NCBI RefSeq assembly: GCF_003129485.1
Contig: NZ_QFFG01000007.1
Coordinates: 112,495 to 176,494 of the forward strand
From: Polaribacter aquimarinus
Lineage (GTDB): Bacteria > Bacteroidota > Bacteroidia > Flavobacteriales > Flavobacteriaceae
Length of the DNA stretch: 64,000 bases
Reading direction: 5' to 3'
Shown here: in pieces, positions 1-9,049 of the stretch
How positions within the stretch are numbered: the stretch's first letter is position 1
How the letters are laid out: every line of letters begins with the position of its first letter
Made by a program: the position numbers and the translations under genes
The notes under the pieces: model-generated
What the model was told of the DNA's origin: nothing
What the model saw: the letters and a program-made list of their open reading frames with translations, nothing else
Database searches by the model: none

Positions 1-1
1 A

Positions 2-253
2 GTGTATTTGAATAGAAGTGTTAATAACGCTGAAATATATAATCCAAAACAAGCAATAAATGCAGGTTTTTTAGATGTTATTGTTCCTGAAATACATTTA
101 TTACCCACAGCAATAAAAGCAGCAGAAATGTTTTCTAAGCTCAACAAAAAAGCACATGCTGAAACTAAATTGAAAGTTCGTAAACAACATTTGCAAGATT
201 TAGAAGAAGCAATTCAATTGGATTTAGAAAGTGATATTTCTATTAATTCTTAA
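2..253 (+). CDS. Enoyl-CoA hydratase/isomerase family protein, 3' end only
   Basis: Only the C-terminal 83 residues lie in the window; the true start is upstream of base 1 and the GTG at 2 is not a real start. The visible part has the usual end of a crotonase-fold protein: an alanine-rich helix, a 'GFLDVIVPE' segment matching the family's G-(L/F)-V-D-x-V-V pattern, and a charged final helix with the typical 'ETKLKVRK'. Family members hydrate or isomerise acyl-CoA thioesters in the cytosol. Which substrate cannot be told from this fragment. The gene ends convergently, overlapping the stop region of the next gene by four bases. Confidence 0.7.
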   Translation: MYLNRSVNNAEIYNPKQAINAGFLDVIVPEIHLLPTAIKAAEMFSKLNKKAHAETKLKVRKQHLQDLEEAIQLDLESDISINS

Positions 254-876
254 TATTTTTTAAATGTTTTTATACCAGCTTTAATATTAACATTTAAATG
301 ATTTTTTCTAGGTGTTAGAGGGCAAGAATATCTGTCGTTATAGGCACAATAGGGGTTATAAGTGTTATTGAAATTTAAGACAGCAGTATTGTTCTCAGAA
401 ATATCTGTGGTCATCACATCCATATAACGTCCACCACCATAAGATTCATTTCCAGAAGTATCATCAGTAAAAGGTAAGAAAAGATAATCTTTGTACTTTT
501 CATCACGTAAATCATCTTGACTTTGGTATATCGTTAATTCACATTCTGTACCTTTTAAGGTAAAATGTAACAAACCATATTCTTTATATAAAGGTTTTCT
601 ATCTGTAGTAGTTGCCATTTCAAAAGTAGGAGCGTTTTCTATTTTTGTAAATTTTGCAGTAACAATAAAAGTTGAATCGATAGGAAAAAAATCTAAGCCT
701 TTAAAGTTCTTTAAATCTTTCTTTTTTAAAGGTGATTTTGACGCGTCCTTATAACTTGCATTTAATTTTTGTTGATAAGGAGTTTCTCCCATTAAAGGTC
801 TTTTATCTTGAGAATTGCAAGAAGTAATAGTTAACAGAAGAAAAGTATATATAATTAGTTTAGTATTATTTAGCAT
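250..876 (-). CDS. DUF1684 family lipoprotein
   Basis: A 208-residue protein with a lipoprotein signal: a hydrophobic start ending in 'LTITSC', so Cys20 is the likely lipidated residue and the protein probably sits in the cell envelope. The body matches DUF1684: 'KGLDFFPID', an acidic/aromatic middle, then 'YLFLPFTDDTSG..SYGGGRYMD' and the closing 'NPYCAYNDRYSCPLTPRKN'. The conserved end suggests a small-molecule or metal site, but no reaction has been established that I can cite. The start overlaps the end of the upstream SGNH-like gene by 11 bases, so the two are probably cotranscribed. Confidence 0.8.
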   Translation of the reverse strand: MLNNTKLIIYTFLLLTITSCNSQDKRPLMGETPYQQKLNASYKDASKSPLKKKDLKNFKGLDFFPIDSTFIVTAKFTKIENAPTFEMATTTDRKPLYKEYGLLHFTLKGTECELTIYQSQDDLRDEKYKDYLFLPFTDDTSGNESYGGGRYMDVMTTDISENNTAVLNFNNTYNPYCAYNDRYSCPLTPRKNHLNVNIKAGIKTFKKY

Positions 877-1837
877 GATTTTTTTTTATTGAATCTAAAT
901 ACAAAGATAAATCTTTGTTATTTCTAATTAGAGAAATAAATTTATTTGTTCTTTTTCTTCTTCCTTCTTTATTTAAGTGGAATACACTATCAAAAAAATT
1001 ATTGTCAGGAAAAGTAAAATCTTTAGGTGTATTTAAAATTTCAATATTAAGATTGTTTCTGATGTCTTTTTCAAGTTTTGAAATGGCTAATAGATTTTTT
1101 TTGTATTCAGATTCTGCATATGCAGGGTATGTAAAATATACTTTTACATCTTTGCTCCTTGCATAAGAACTAAATTTATTTATTAATTCTATTCCTTCCC
1201 AATATTTATACTCAAACACCATCTGACTTTTTAAGTTTTTTAATTTAGGTTTATTCAAATGTGATATTAAATCACCATAATTATTAAAACCATCTCTTCG
1301 GTATATTTTTAAAATAGAATCACTATTTTTATTGGTATTATTTTCTTCTTTATTAATTAAACGTTTAAAACTTTTCTCTGTTTTTTTTAGGTAATTTTTA
1401 AAATCTATAAAGTAATTATGAGAATAGAACTTATTTGCAGGTGGGTAAAAATTTGATGTTTTTTCTTTTAAATCATATTCACCTTCTCTTTCTAGAAAAT
1501 ATTCTATAGAAAGTATAACAATATCTCCTTGTTTTAAAATAGATTTAGTTTCTTCTAATATGAATGCCAATCCTAAACCTCCATGTAATCCTAAATTAAT
1601 AATTGGAATTTTAAAATTATTGGATAACATTTCACTATCAATTCCAAAAGCTGTATTAGAGCCACCACTAAAAATTACTTTTGGTGTTTTAATATTTTTA
1701 GCTATGTTATGTTTGTCTATTATTGCAGACAAATAATTTGAAGGGTTCTTTACTTCTGGACTAGTTGTAATAATTAGAAAAGTAAGTAAATATAATATTA
1801 TATAGAATAAGGACAGCTTTAGTAAAAACTTTTTCAT
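866..1837 (-). CDS. SGNH/DltD-like membrane-anchored protein partnered with MBOAT acyltransferase
   Basis: A 323-residue protein with one N-terminal membrane anchor (about residues 7-27) and a soluble domain outside. 'FSGGSNTAFGID' near residue 57 has the GSN-type serine motif of SGNH-like proteins, and 'FDSVFHLNKEG' near residue 285 supplies the Asp-x-x-x-His pair expected near the C-terminus. Proteins of this shape (AlgJ/DltD-like) act with an MBOAT protein to put acyl groups on extracellular polymers. That partner lies immediately upstream, four bases away. The acceptor (polysaccharide or other) is unknown; the role is inferred from fold and pairing. Confidence 0.7.
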   Translation of the reverse strand: MKKFLLKLSLFYIILYLLTFLIITTSPEVKNPSNYLSAIIDKHNIAKNIKTPKVIFSGGSNTAFGIDSEMLSNNFKIPIINLGLHGGLGLAFILEETKSILKQGDIVILSIEYFLEREGEYDLKEKTSNFYPPANKFYSHNYFIDFKNYLKKTEKSFKRLINKEENNTNKNSDSILKIYRRDGFNNYGDLISHLNKPKLKNLKSQMVFEYKYWEGIELINKFSSYARSKDVKVYFTYPAYAESEYKKNLLAISKLEKDIRNNLNIEILNTPKDFTFPDNNFFDSVFHLNKEGRRKRTNKFISLIRNNKDLSLYLDSIKKNHAK

Positions 1838-1841
1838 AATA

Positions 1842-3266
1842 TTAAAATTGAAAATATATATATTGCTGTGGACTCCCTTTAAAGTATAATATTAAGACTA
1901 TAATAATTAAATAAATAGACCATCTTAAAAACAATAGTTTAACTTTTTTAATCATTTCAAAGGCATATAAGTGTTTCCTTCCATACCATTCAAAAATCAT
2001 AAAGATAGAAATAATTAGGATTAATTTCAGAGGTCTAATTTCTGGAATACTAATTAAGGAATTTGAAAATATATTTTTAAAATATATTATTGCATCTTTT
2101 AAACTTTGAGATCTAAAAAGGATTAATAATAAAGTAAACAAGCTAAAAGTTATAATTCTTTTTATCGTATTTGTTATAGTGTTTATTGTATTATTATTTA
2201 TTTGTGGAGAGTACTTTTCTAGATAAATAAAAAATAGTATAAATAAACCATTAAGTGCACCCCATACTATATATGTCCAGTTCGCTCCATGCCAAAACCC
2301 GGTAATTATAAAAACAACTAAAATATTTCTAAATTTTAAGATACTAGTAACTCTATTTCCTCCTAAAGGAATATAAACATAATCTCTAAACCAGGTAGTT
2401 AAAGATATATGCCATCTACGCCATAATTCTTGTAAACTACTTGCAAAAAAAGGAAAAGCAAAGTTTTGCTTTAAATTAAAACCAAATAATCTGGATGTTC
2501 CAATTGCTATATCTGAATATCCAGAAAAATCAGCATAAAGTTGAAATGAAAAAAATATTGAAACTAAGATTAAAGTACTACCTGAATAATCACCGATATT
2601 ACTATATATTTCATTTACATGTACGGCACAATTATCAGCAATAACAATTTTCTTAAACAATCCAAAAAGTATTTGCCTCAGTCCGTCAATAGCTTTATTA
2701 TAATTAAAAACTCTTTTATTTAAAAACTGAGGTAAGAGATCTTTTGCTCTTTCAATAGGACCAGCGACTAATTGGGGAAAAAAACAGACGAAAGCTGAAA
2801 ATGCAATTAAGTTTTTTGTTGGAGTAATTTTTCTTTGATAAATATCTATTGTATAACTTAAAGTTTGAAAAGTGTAAAAACTAATACCAACAGGTAAAAT
2901 TATGTTAAGTGAATTTGCGCTTAGTTTAACATTAAAAAAAGAGAAAGCTTCAATAAAATTATCTAAAAAAAAATTATAATATTTAAAAAAACCTAAGAAG
3001 CCTAAGTTAATAAATAAACTGATGTAAAGAAGAAGTTTTCTTTTTCGCTTAGCAGTTTCTTTAAAGATATATAATCCTATAGTGTAATCTAATAAAGTGC
3101 TTAATATGATTAAAAATAAAAATCTCCAATCCCACCAACCATAAAATATATAACTAGAAATAACTACAAGTAGATTCTGAATATTAGTGTTTTTTTTGGT
3201 AAAAAACCAATAAACAAAAAAGACAATAGTAACAAATATCGCAAAATCAACAGAGTTAAAAATCAT
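1842..3266 (-). CDS. MBOAT family O-acyltransferase (AlgI-like)
   Basis: A 474-residue integral membrane protein with about ten hydrophobic segments. The family hallmark is present: 'LWRRWHISLTTWFRDYVYIP' near residue 287 followed by 'TGFWHGANWTYIVWG', with the invariant catalytic His in FWHG. AlgI-like proteins pass an acyl group, usually acetyl, across the inner membrane to a secreted polymer via a periplasmic SGNH partner, and such a gene follows directly on the same strand. Length and motif order are normal for the family. No polysaccharide synthesis genes are nearby to reveal the substrate. Confidence 0.9.
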   Translation of the reverse strand: MIFNSVDFAIFVTIVFFVYWFFTKKNTNIQNLLVVISSYIFYGWWDWRFLFLIILSTLLDYTIGLYIFKETAKRKRKLLLYISLFINLGFLGFFKYYNFFLDNFIEAFSFFNVKLSANSLNIILPVGISFYTFQTLSYTIDIYQRKITPTKNLIAFSAFVCFFPQLVAGPIERAKDLLPQFLNKRVFNYNKAIDGLRQILFGLFKKIVIADNCAVHVNEIYSNIGDYSGSTLILVSIFFSFQLYADFSGYSDIAIGTSRLFGFNLKQNFAFPFFASSLQELWRRWHISLTTWFRDYVYIPLGGNRVTSILKFRNILVVFIITGFWHGANWTYIVWGALNGLFILFFIYLEKYSPQINNNTINTITNTIKRIITFSLFTLLLILFRSQSLKDAIIYFKNIFSNSLISIPEIRPLKLILIISIFMIFEWYGRKHLYAFEMIKKVKLLFLRWSIYLIIIVLILYFKGSPQQYIYFQF

Positions 3267-3316
3267 CGTTATAACTTTGGTTTCTTGATTAATTTCATTT
3301 GCTAATAAACTTATTT

Positions 3317-3847
3317 TTAATTTGGATTAAACCCAGGAGTTTTTGGAGAAGTTTGGTAATTCTGAATTAATTTTTGAGATAAGTTTTCAAACTGATTGGT
3401 TTTAGTCAAATGCCTTAATCGGTTTGGGTCGAAATTACCTTTTAAATAGATAACACTGCTTTTTGCTAATGTTGTATTAAAAATAATGGCTTGAGAAACT
3501 AAATCACCATTTTCTTTTACAGAAATTATTTTTGTTTTTTCTTGAGTATTTGTTCTTAAAATATCAGTAAAATTATTATTGATAACTAAATTTATTTGTT
3601 CAATAAGTTTTTGTTGTTTTTCTTTTGTGATTTCTGAGAAAGTAATGAATTTAAAATCTTTAACATTGCCAAATAAATTATTAAGTTCAGGAGAAATGTT
3701 GGTTAATAAAGCTCTCATAAAATTGGGTACTTGAAAAGCAGTGACCCCCATATCTCTTTTATGATCATTAAAAAAGCTTTGAAATGATTTTCCTGTTGCA
3801 CACGAAAAAAGAAATACTGATAAAAATATGAAAAGATATTTCTTCAT
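3317..3847 (-). CDS. DUF4252 lipoprotein
   Basis: A 176-residue predicted lipoprotein; the signal ends in 'LFSCATG', giving Cys16 as the lipidated residue. The rest resembles DUF4252, an alpha/beta domain common in Bacteroidota, where genes are sometimes found near sigma/anti-sigma modules; none is here. It lies 50 bases upstream of the MBOAT gene and could share its transcript. A TAnnTTTG-type element on this strand (complement of 3865-3872) lies just upstream of the start. Function unknown. Confidence 0.75.
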   Translation of the reverse strand: MKKYLFIFLSVFLFSCATGKSFQSFFNDHKRDMGVTAFQVPNFMRALLTNISPELNNLFGNVKDFKFITFSEITKEKQQKLIEQINLVINNNFTDILRTNTQEKTKIISVKENGDLVSQAIIFNTTLAKSSVIYLKGNFDPNRLRHLTKTNQFENLSQKLIQNYQTSPKTPGFNPN

Positions 3848-3892
3848 TTTTATAAAAATTTTACCAAAAGTACAACATTCAAAAATTTTATG

Positions 3893-3900
3893 TAGCTTTG
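3893..3900 (+). promoter_or_regulatory. Bacteroidota -7 element (TAGCTTTG) for leader ORF
   Basis: TAGCTTTG fits TAnnTTTG exactly and would start transcription a few bases before the leader ORF at 3920. I see no good -33 TTG at the right distance, so confidence is moderate. Confidence 0.4.
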
Positions 3901-3919
3901 ATGCTTATTTAATCATAAA

Positions 3920-3994
3920 ATGAAAACTGTCAAAACATATAGCACCCAATTATCGTGTATTTCGCGAATATGTCGGTCTATTTATGTGTTTTGA
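3920..3994 (+). CDS. Candidate 24-residue Cys-codon leader peptide
   Basis: A short ATG-to-TGA ORF of 24 residues, reading Met-Lys-Thr at the start and ending Tyr-Val-Phe. Two Cys codons (codons 13 and 18) sit in an S-C-I-S-R-I-C-R core. It lies just after a TAnnTTTG element and just before a strong intrinsic terminator that precedes the MFS gene. The leader's GTCGGTCT (3972-3979) copies seven of eight bases of the terminator's 3' arm and could pair with the 5' arm (AGTCCGAC, 4026-4033). That is the arrangement of a translation-coupled attenuator. No homology was checked; the ORF could be chance. Confidence 0.4.
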   Translation: MKTVKTYSTQLSCISRICRSIYVF

Positions 3995-4022
3995 AAATAT
4001 CAATATAAAATCAAACAATTGT

Positions 4023-4053
4023 AAAAGTCCGACTATCTAGTCGGACTTTTTTT
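4023..4053 (+). terminator. Intrinsic terminator / possible attenuator before MFS gene
   Basis: A perfect stem, AAAAGTCCGACTA / TAGTCGGACTTTT, with a two-base TC centre and a T-run. It stands 28 bases before the MFS start and after the small ORF, so it must end a short leader transcript rather than any larger gene. Confidence 0.8.
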
Positions 4054-4080
4054 ATTATATAAACATCAACTCAACCAATA

Positions 4081-5295
4081 ATGAATTCACTTTTTAAAAA
4101 TTACGTAGATACTTTTAGAGGGCTCTCTATCGAAGTTTGGTGGTTGTCATTAATCACTTTTATCAATAGGTCAGGTACAATGGTAATTCCTTTTTTATCA
4201 CTGTATCTAAATAAAAATCTTAATTTTTCGATACCAGATGTTGGTTGGATTATGTCTTTCTTTGGTTTAGGTTCTGTTGTTGGAACTTGGATTGGTGGTA
4301 AATTAACGGATAGAATAGGGTACTATAAAGTGATGTTTGTAAGTTTATTTTTAACAGGATTTCTATTTGTTCTTTTGCAATATATAACTACTTTTCAAGG
4401 TTTTTGTATCGGAATATTTTTGGTAATGTTAGTTGCCGATGCTTTTAGGCCTGCTATGTTTGTAGCACTAAGTGCATACAGTAAACCCGAAAATAAGACC
4501 CGTTCGGTTACTTTAATTCGTTTGGCAATTAACTTAGGTTTTTCGGCAGGACCTGCAATAGGTGGATTAATAATTACAGGGATTGGTTACCAAGGATTGT
4601 TTTGGATGGATGGAATTACTTGTGCCTTAGCAGCAATATTATTGTTATTTGTTTTACATCCAAAAAAAGTAAATGTTTTGGATGAAGTAAAAGTGGAAAG
4701 TCCAGTTTCTGCTTATAAGGATAAGGCTTTTTGGATATTTTTTATAGGAATGTTTATATTCGGATTTGTATTTTTACAATACTTTTCTACCATACCGTTG
4801 TACTACAAAGACATTAGGTTTTTATCAGAATTTGAAATTGGATTATTGATGGGGTTTAACGGTTTTTTTATTTTTCTATTTGAAATGCCTTTGATTAAAT
4901 GGTTGGAAGATTCAAAAAAATCGAAAGTAAAATTAATTACTTTAGGATTATTTCTAACTGCACTGAGTTTTCTAGTTTTAAACCTAACTGGTTGGATTGG
5001 TATTTTAATTATAGGGATGTTATTGATGACTATTGGAGAAATGATAGCTTTTCCATTTTCTAATGCTTTTGCAGTAGAACGAGCTAAAAAAGGAAACCAA
5101 GGAGAATATATGGCATTGTATAGTATTTCATTTTCTTTATCGCATATTTTTAGTCATAATTTGGGTATGCAAATGGTAAGTAAATTCGGTTTTGAAATGA
5201 CTTGGTACGCAATTACCATTTTAGCTCTTTTTGGTGTTCTAATATTAGTGTTTTTGCTAAAAGTTTTAAAAAGTGAAAAATTAAAAATAAAATAG
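4081..5295 (+). CDS. MFS transporter
   Basis: A 404-residue inner-membrane protein with twelve predicted hydrophobic segments. The major facilitator signature between the second and third segments is visible as 'GGKLTDRIGYYKV' near residue 76, and a long central loop separates the two six-helix halves. It resembles MdtH-like drug/metabolite exporters, but substrate cannot be read from sequence. The leader ORF and hairpin directly upstream suggest conditional expression. The VOC gene follows one base after the stop, so the pair is likely translated from one mRNA. Confidence 0.85.
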   Translation: MNSLFKNYVDTFRGLSIEVWWLSLITFINRSGTMVIPFLSLYLNKNLNFSIPDVGWIMSFFGLGSVVGTWIGGKLTDRIGYYKVMFVSLFLTGFLFVLLQYITTFQGFCIGIFLVMLVADAFRPAMFVALSAYSKPENKTRSVTLIRLAINLGFSAGPAIGGLIITGIGYQGLFWMDGITCALAAILLLFVLHPKKVNVLDEVKVESPVSAYKDKAFWIFFIGMFIFGFVFLQYFSTIPLYYKDIRFLSEFEIGLLMGFNGFFIFLFEMPLIKWLEDSKKSKVKLITLGLFLTALSFLVLNLTGWIGILIIGMLLMTIGEMIAFPFSNAFAVERAKKGNQGEYMALYSISFSLSHIFSHNLGMQMVSKFGFEMTWYAITILALFGVLILVFLLKVLKSEKLKIK

Positions 5296-5296
5296 G

Positions 5297-5674
5297 GTGA
5301 ATTTAAATCAAATTACCATACCATCTTTAGATGTAGAAAAGGCAACTGAGTTTTACAAAAAATTAGGGTTAATACTTATTGTTGATGCATTGCCAAGGTA
5401 TGTCCGTTTCGAATTACCTGAGGGTGATGCCACATTCTCAATACAACAAGTTGATGAATTGCCAAAAGGAAATCGTATTGCAGTTTATTTTGAAAATGAA
5501 GAATTAGATAAAGTAGTTGAAGAATTACAGCAAAAAGGATTTCAATTTGATTTATTGCCTACAAATCAACCTTGGCTATGGAGAGAAGCAAGATTAAAAG
5601 ATTTAGATGGGAATCCCATTATTTTATACAAAGCAGGAGGAAATAGAAAAAATCCGCCTTGGCGAATCAATTAG
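5297..5674 (+). CDS. VOC superfamily (glyoxalase/bleomycin-resistance-like) protein
   Basis: A 125-residue protein starting at GTG one base after the MFS stop, with no nearby ATG that would keep the first beta strand. It has the repeated beta-alpha-beta-beta-beta layout of the VOC fold: 'ITIPSLDVEKATEFYKKLGL' at the start, a central sheet 'YVRFELPEGDATFSIQ', and the usual end 'LKDLDGNPIILY'. VOC proteins are metal-dependent lyases, dioxygenases or drug-binding proteins. With an exporter as operon partner, a detoxification role is plausible but inferred. Confidence 0.8.
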   Translation: MNLNQITIPSLDVEKATEFYKKLGLILIVDALPRYVRFELPEGDATFSIQQVDELPKGNRIAVYFENEELDKVVEELQQKGFQFDLLPTNQPWLWREARLKDLDGNPIILYKAGGNRKNPPWRIN

Positions 5675-6551
5675 GTGTAAAAATGCTTTTTAATAATTCT
5701 GGATTTAACCATTTTAATGTAAAAAATAAAATTGTACCTATGATCAATATTACTAGAGTAAACAATGTAATAACTAATCCTAAAACCAATAAAAACTTTA
5801 AAAATTTAACAACAGATTTTATGAAAGAATGATTGTAAAGTCTACCAAAAGCAAATAGATAATAAATAAAATAAAGAAACATACTAGACATATAAACTAA
5901 AGGACTTGTATACATGCTAATAAAAAAAGTGATTAGAGAAATGTACATGGTAAAACCTTGTAGGTAAGCATTCATTACGATGTGTTCTCCATAATTATGA
6001 GGTTTTCTGTATGTCCATTTACTGGTTAACGCATAAAGCGGAAGGATTAAAAAAGTAATTAAGTTAAAATATTGCAAAAAGAACTTAAAGTAAGCTTCTT
6101 GTACTTTTAAACCTATCTTAGCAGAATGTTGCTTTTGTTGTAATCGAATAAACTCTTCTTTAGAGATGTTTTTAACTGTTGATAAATCTTTGTTGGCTAG
6201 GGCTTTCATTGCTCTACTTTGCTCAGTCTCAAAACCAGATTGCATTTTTATAAATTCATCTGAGAAAAAATTAAAAGTTAATAAAGACAATGCTGCACCA
6301 ACAGCTAAAAAGGCAAAAGGGTTTACGTATCGTTTTCGAACTCCCGTCAAATATTCGTTTAAGACATCTTCTGGTGCTAAAAGCATTTTTTTTAAGGTTA
6401 AAAAAAACTTACTATCTACCCCAAAAACATCAGAAAATAACTGACCGATTAATAGTTTAAATGTAATTCTACTTGTTATTACTTTTGCACCACAGTTATC
6501 ACAGAATAGTGCGTTTTTTTCTAACGGATCTTGACAGTTTTTACAATTCAT
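5667..6551 (-). CDS. DUF3667 zinc-ribbon membrane protein
   Basis: A 294-residue protein beginning with a zinc ribbon (CKNCQ..CDNCG, residues 3-20). Next comes the DUF3667 signature: 'FFLTLKKMLLAPEDVLNEYL' and 'GVRKRYVNPFAFL', after which at least four to five hydrophobic segments run to the C-terminus. DUF3667 is common in Bacteroidota with unknown function. The gene overlaps the convergent VOC gene by eight bases at its 3' end and lies five bases downstream of the DUF4174 gene, probably in one operon. Confidence 0.85.
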   Translation of the reverse strand: MNCKNCQDPLEKNALFCDNCGAKVITSRITFKLLIGQLFSDVFGVDSKFFLTLKKMLLAPEDVLNEYLTGVRKRYVNPFAFLAVGAALSLLTFNFFSDEFIKMQSGFETEQSRAMKALANKDLSTVKNISKEEFIRLQQKQHSAKIGLKVQEAYFKFFLQYFNLITFLILPLYALTSKWTYRKPHNYGEHIVMNAYLQGFTMYISLITFFISMYTSPLVYMSSMFLYFIYYLFAFGRLYNHSFIKSVVKFLKFLLVLGLVITLFTLVILIIGTILFFTLKWLNPELLKSIFTPN

Positions 6552-6555
6552 ACAG

Positions 6556-6972
6556 TTAGTTTTTGAGTTCTCTTTTTCTCATTGGCATACCATCAATTAA
6601 CGCAAATAATTTTTCTAAAGATACTATTTTTGTTTGTCTCAGTTTTATCCCGCCATCTAAACCAACCAAAACAACTTCAAAGTTTTTAATTTTTGAATAA
6701 TGTTTTTTAGGAAGTTTCTTGATAGGAAACCAATTTTGATTGAAATTGGTCGTGAAACTGTTTTTAACAAATTGATAAACTATTAATTTCCTTTCTTCTA
6801 TACCTTTTTTATCTTTTGATAAAATATTGATTTGTTTTGTTAAATCATTCGAAGTTTTATCTTTAGAGAATACCAATAAAAGTCTATTTTTCCATTGATG
6901 TTGCTCTAAATCTTGACTTTTAATTGCTAGGTTAACTGTTAAAACCAGCATTAAAAATAAAACTCTTTTCAT
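6556..6972 (-). CDS. DUF4174 protein
   Basis: A 138-residue protein with a cleavable signal peptide (to about Ser19). The DUF4174 pattern is clear: 'HQWKNRLLLVF' at the start of the domain, 'VGLDGGIKLRQ' late, and the family's closing 'LIDGMPMRKRE'. The fold is thioredoxin-like, but no CxxC is present, so it is not a redox-active thioredoxin. Likely periplasmic. Function unknown. Confidence 0.85.
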   Translation of the reverse strand: MKRVLFLMLVLTVNLAIKSQDLEQHQWKNRLLLVFSKDKTSNDLTKQINILSKDKKGIEERKLIVYQFVKNSFTTNFNQNWFPIKKLPKKHYSKIKNFEVVLVGLDGGIKLRQTKIVSLEKLFALIDGMPMRKRELKN

Positions 6973-6999
6973 TTTAATCTGTGAATTTGTAGCCAGTTT

Positions 7000-8943
7000 C
7001 TATTTCAACACAGAAAACTCAATGCTAGAATCTGTAAAAACAGTATGAGTTTGAGTTTTAAAGTCTTTTTTATCTGCTTTATAGATATTATCTACATAGG
7101 TCTGTGGATTTAAATCGATTAAAGGAAACCAAGTACTTTGTACTTGAATTTGCAATTTGTGTCCTTTTTTAAAAGTATGAAATACGTCTTGTAGTTTTAT
7201 ATTTACAGCGGTTTTTTTGTTAGGTGTAAATGGCTCTGGAAATTCAAAACTATTTCTAAAACGACCTCGCATTACTTCACTTCTTACCATTAAATGATAA
7301 TTACTCATTTTTAGATGATCTTGTAGTTTGTCATTATTTTCTTTTGCATCACTTGGGTGAACATCGATAACTTTAATAATCCAATCTGCGGCAGAACCGG
7401 TTGTAGCTACTTTTAATTTTGCCATAATTTCTCCTGCTAAGGTAAAATCTTCGGTTAAAATATCAGTTTCAAAAACCAAAACATCGGGTCTTCTTGCTGC
7501 AAAACGCTGGTCATCTGTCATGTATTTACGTGGTGTAAAAACTGTTTTTATATCTTCAGAATAAGGAACTGGACGTTTAATATCACTTATAAATTTTATA
7601 GCTTTTGGTTTTGTTTTTGATTTTACATTTGGGTCAGAATAATTTAATTTTTGACTTTCAGATAAAACCCAATCTTGTTTTATTATATTTTTGGGAGGCC
7701 AAGAATCATAAGATTTCCATTCTTTTCTACCAGAGTCATACACATAAGCTTCTGGTAAACCAGAATTTTTATCACCTTTCCCTTTCAAGAAATGATGAAA
7801 GAATTTTGTTTCGATTTCTGATTGATATTTTAATGAAATCGAATCACCAAAATAATAATTTCCTACAGCATTTCTAACACCAGAACTTGCCCAACGTCCA
7901 TGATCCCAAGGACCAAAAACCAATGTATTATAATTATTTTTTCCATGTTTTTCGATGCCTTTGTAGGTTTCTAAAGGACCATATAAATCTTCAGCATCAA
8001 ACCATCCTCCAACTATCATAGTGGCAACAGAAGAAGGGACTTTGTCCATATGTTGAATAATACCTTTGCTTTTCCAAACCTCATCATAATTAGGGTGTTC
8101 AACAATCTCTTTCCAGAAAAAATCATCAATTTTATCTTTTTTTGATGTTTCTGCAACATCTAATTTATCGTACTGAAAATATTCATTCAGGTTTGATAAA
8201 GGTCCTTTGTCTAAGAAGAATTGATATTGATCTTTTGTGTTCATTTTCGGAAACGAATACCAAGCAGAATCTGTTGGTGTGTCTTTGTATGTTCCGAATA
8301 AAGAAATTGCTCTAAAATAACTCAATAAAAAAGCACCGTTGTGATGAAAATCATCAAAGAAAAAATCGCCAATACACGCTTGAGGAGAAGCTGCTTTTAA
8401 CGCAGGATGCGCATCTATTGTAGAAACGGTTGCGTAATGTCCAGGATATGAAATTCCCCAAGTTCCTACTTTACCGTTATTATTTTCAATATTTTTTACC
8501 AACCAATCGATGGTATCATAAGTATCAGAAACCTCATCAGATTCATTTTCTTTTTTATTCGGTATGTAAGCACGCATGTTGTCATAAACTCCTTCACTCA
8601 TCCAACGTCCACGAACATCTTGATAAACAACAATATATTTGTCTTTCATTAAATGTTTGTTTGGGCCTATTCTAGTTTTCATTTTTCCTTCTCCATAAGG
8701 TCTTGAACTATATGGAGTTCTTTGCATTAAGATAGGATATTCCTTGCTTGTGTCTTTAGGGGAGTATATGGTAGTATGTAGCTTGATACCATCTCTCATT
8801 ATAATATCAACTTCTTTTTTAGTATAATTATCTACTACATAAGTGTCTTTTTTGGGATCTGATATTTCTGCTTCTTTAAAGTTGTTTTTACAAGAGAAAA
8901 TAAGTGAAATGCCAAAAAATAATAGTAAAAAATATTTTTTCAT
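7000..8943 (-). CDS. CocE/NonD family serine hydrolase, lipoprotein
   Basis: An alpha/beta hydrolase of the CocE/X-Pro dipeptidyl-peptidase family. I chose the ATG at 8943 (647 residues), because it opens a standard lipoprotein signal (MKKYFLLLFF, Cys at 'IFSCKNN'); the open frame continues 31 codons further upstream with no such signal. Catalytic residues are visible: Ser in 'GTWGISYPGH', Asp in 'GGWFDAEDLYG', His in 'GPWDHGRW'. The C-terminal jelly-roll domain (from about residue 430) completes the family layout. It would hydrolyse acyl, amide or ester bonds outside the cytoplasm; the substrate is unknown. Confidence 0.85.
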   Translation of the reverse strand: MKKYFLLLFFGISLIFSCKNNFKEAEISDPKKDTYVVDNYTKKEVDIIMRDGIKLHTTIYSPKDTSKEYPILMQRTPYSSRPYGEGKMKTRIGPNKHLMKDKYIVVYQDVRGRWMSEGVYDNMRAYIPNKKENESDEVSDTYDTIDWLVKNIENNNGKVGTWGISYPGHYATVSTIDAHPALKAASPQACIGDFFFDDFHHNGAFLLSYFRAISLFGTYKDTPTDSAWYSFPKMNTKDQYQFFLDKGPLSNLNEYFQYDKLDVAETSKKDKIDDFFWKEIVEHPNYDEVWKSKGIIQHMDKVPSSVATMIVGGWFDAEDLYGPLETYKGIEKHGKNNYNTLVFGPWDHGRWASSGVRNAVGNYYFGDSISLKYQSEIETKFFHHFLKGKGDKNSGLPEAYVYDSGRKEWKSYDSWPPKNIIKQDWVLSESQKLNYSDPNVKSKTKPKAIKFISDIKRPVPYSEDIKTVFTPRKYMTDDQRFAARRPDVLVFETDILTEDFTLAGEIMAKLKVATTGSAADWIIKVIDVHPSDAKENNDKLQDHLKMSNYHLMVRSEVMRGRFRNSFEFPEPFTPNKKTAVNIKLQDVFHTFKKGHKLQIQVQSTWFPLIDLNPQTYVDNIYKADKKDFKTQTHTVFTDSSIEFSVLK

Positions 8944-9049
8944 GAAGGTTAGTTTAGTGTTTGCTAAAATTACAAAACAAAAAAGAGTTAATAAAGAATG
9001 AATTGTTAAAATGATTTTAGATACATTTATACTCAAAATAATAGGTTTT

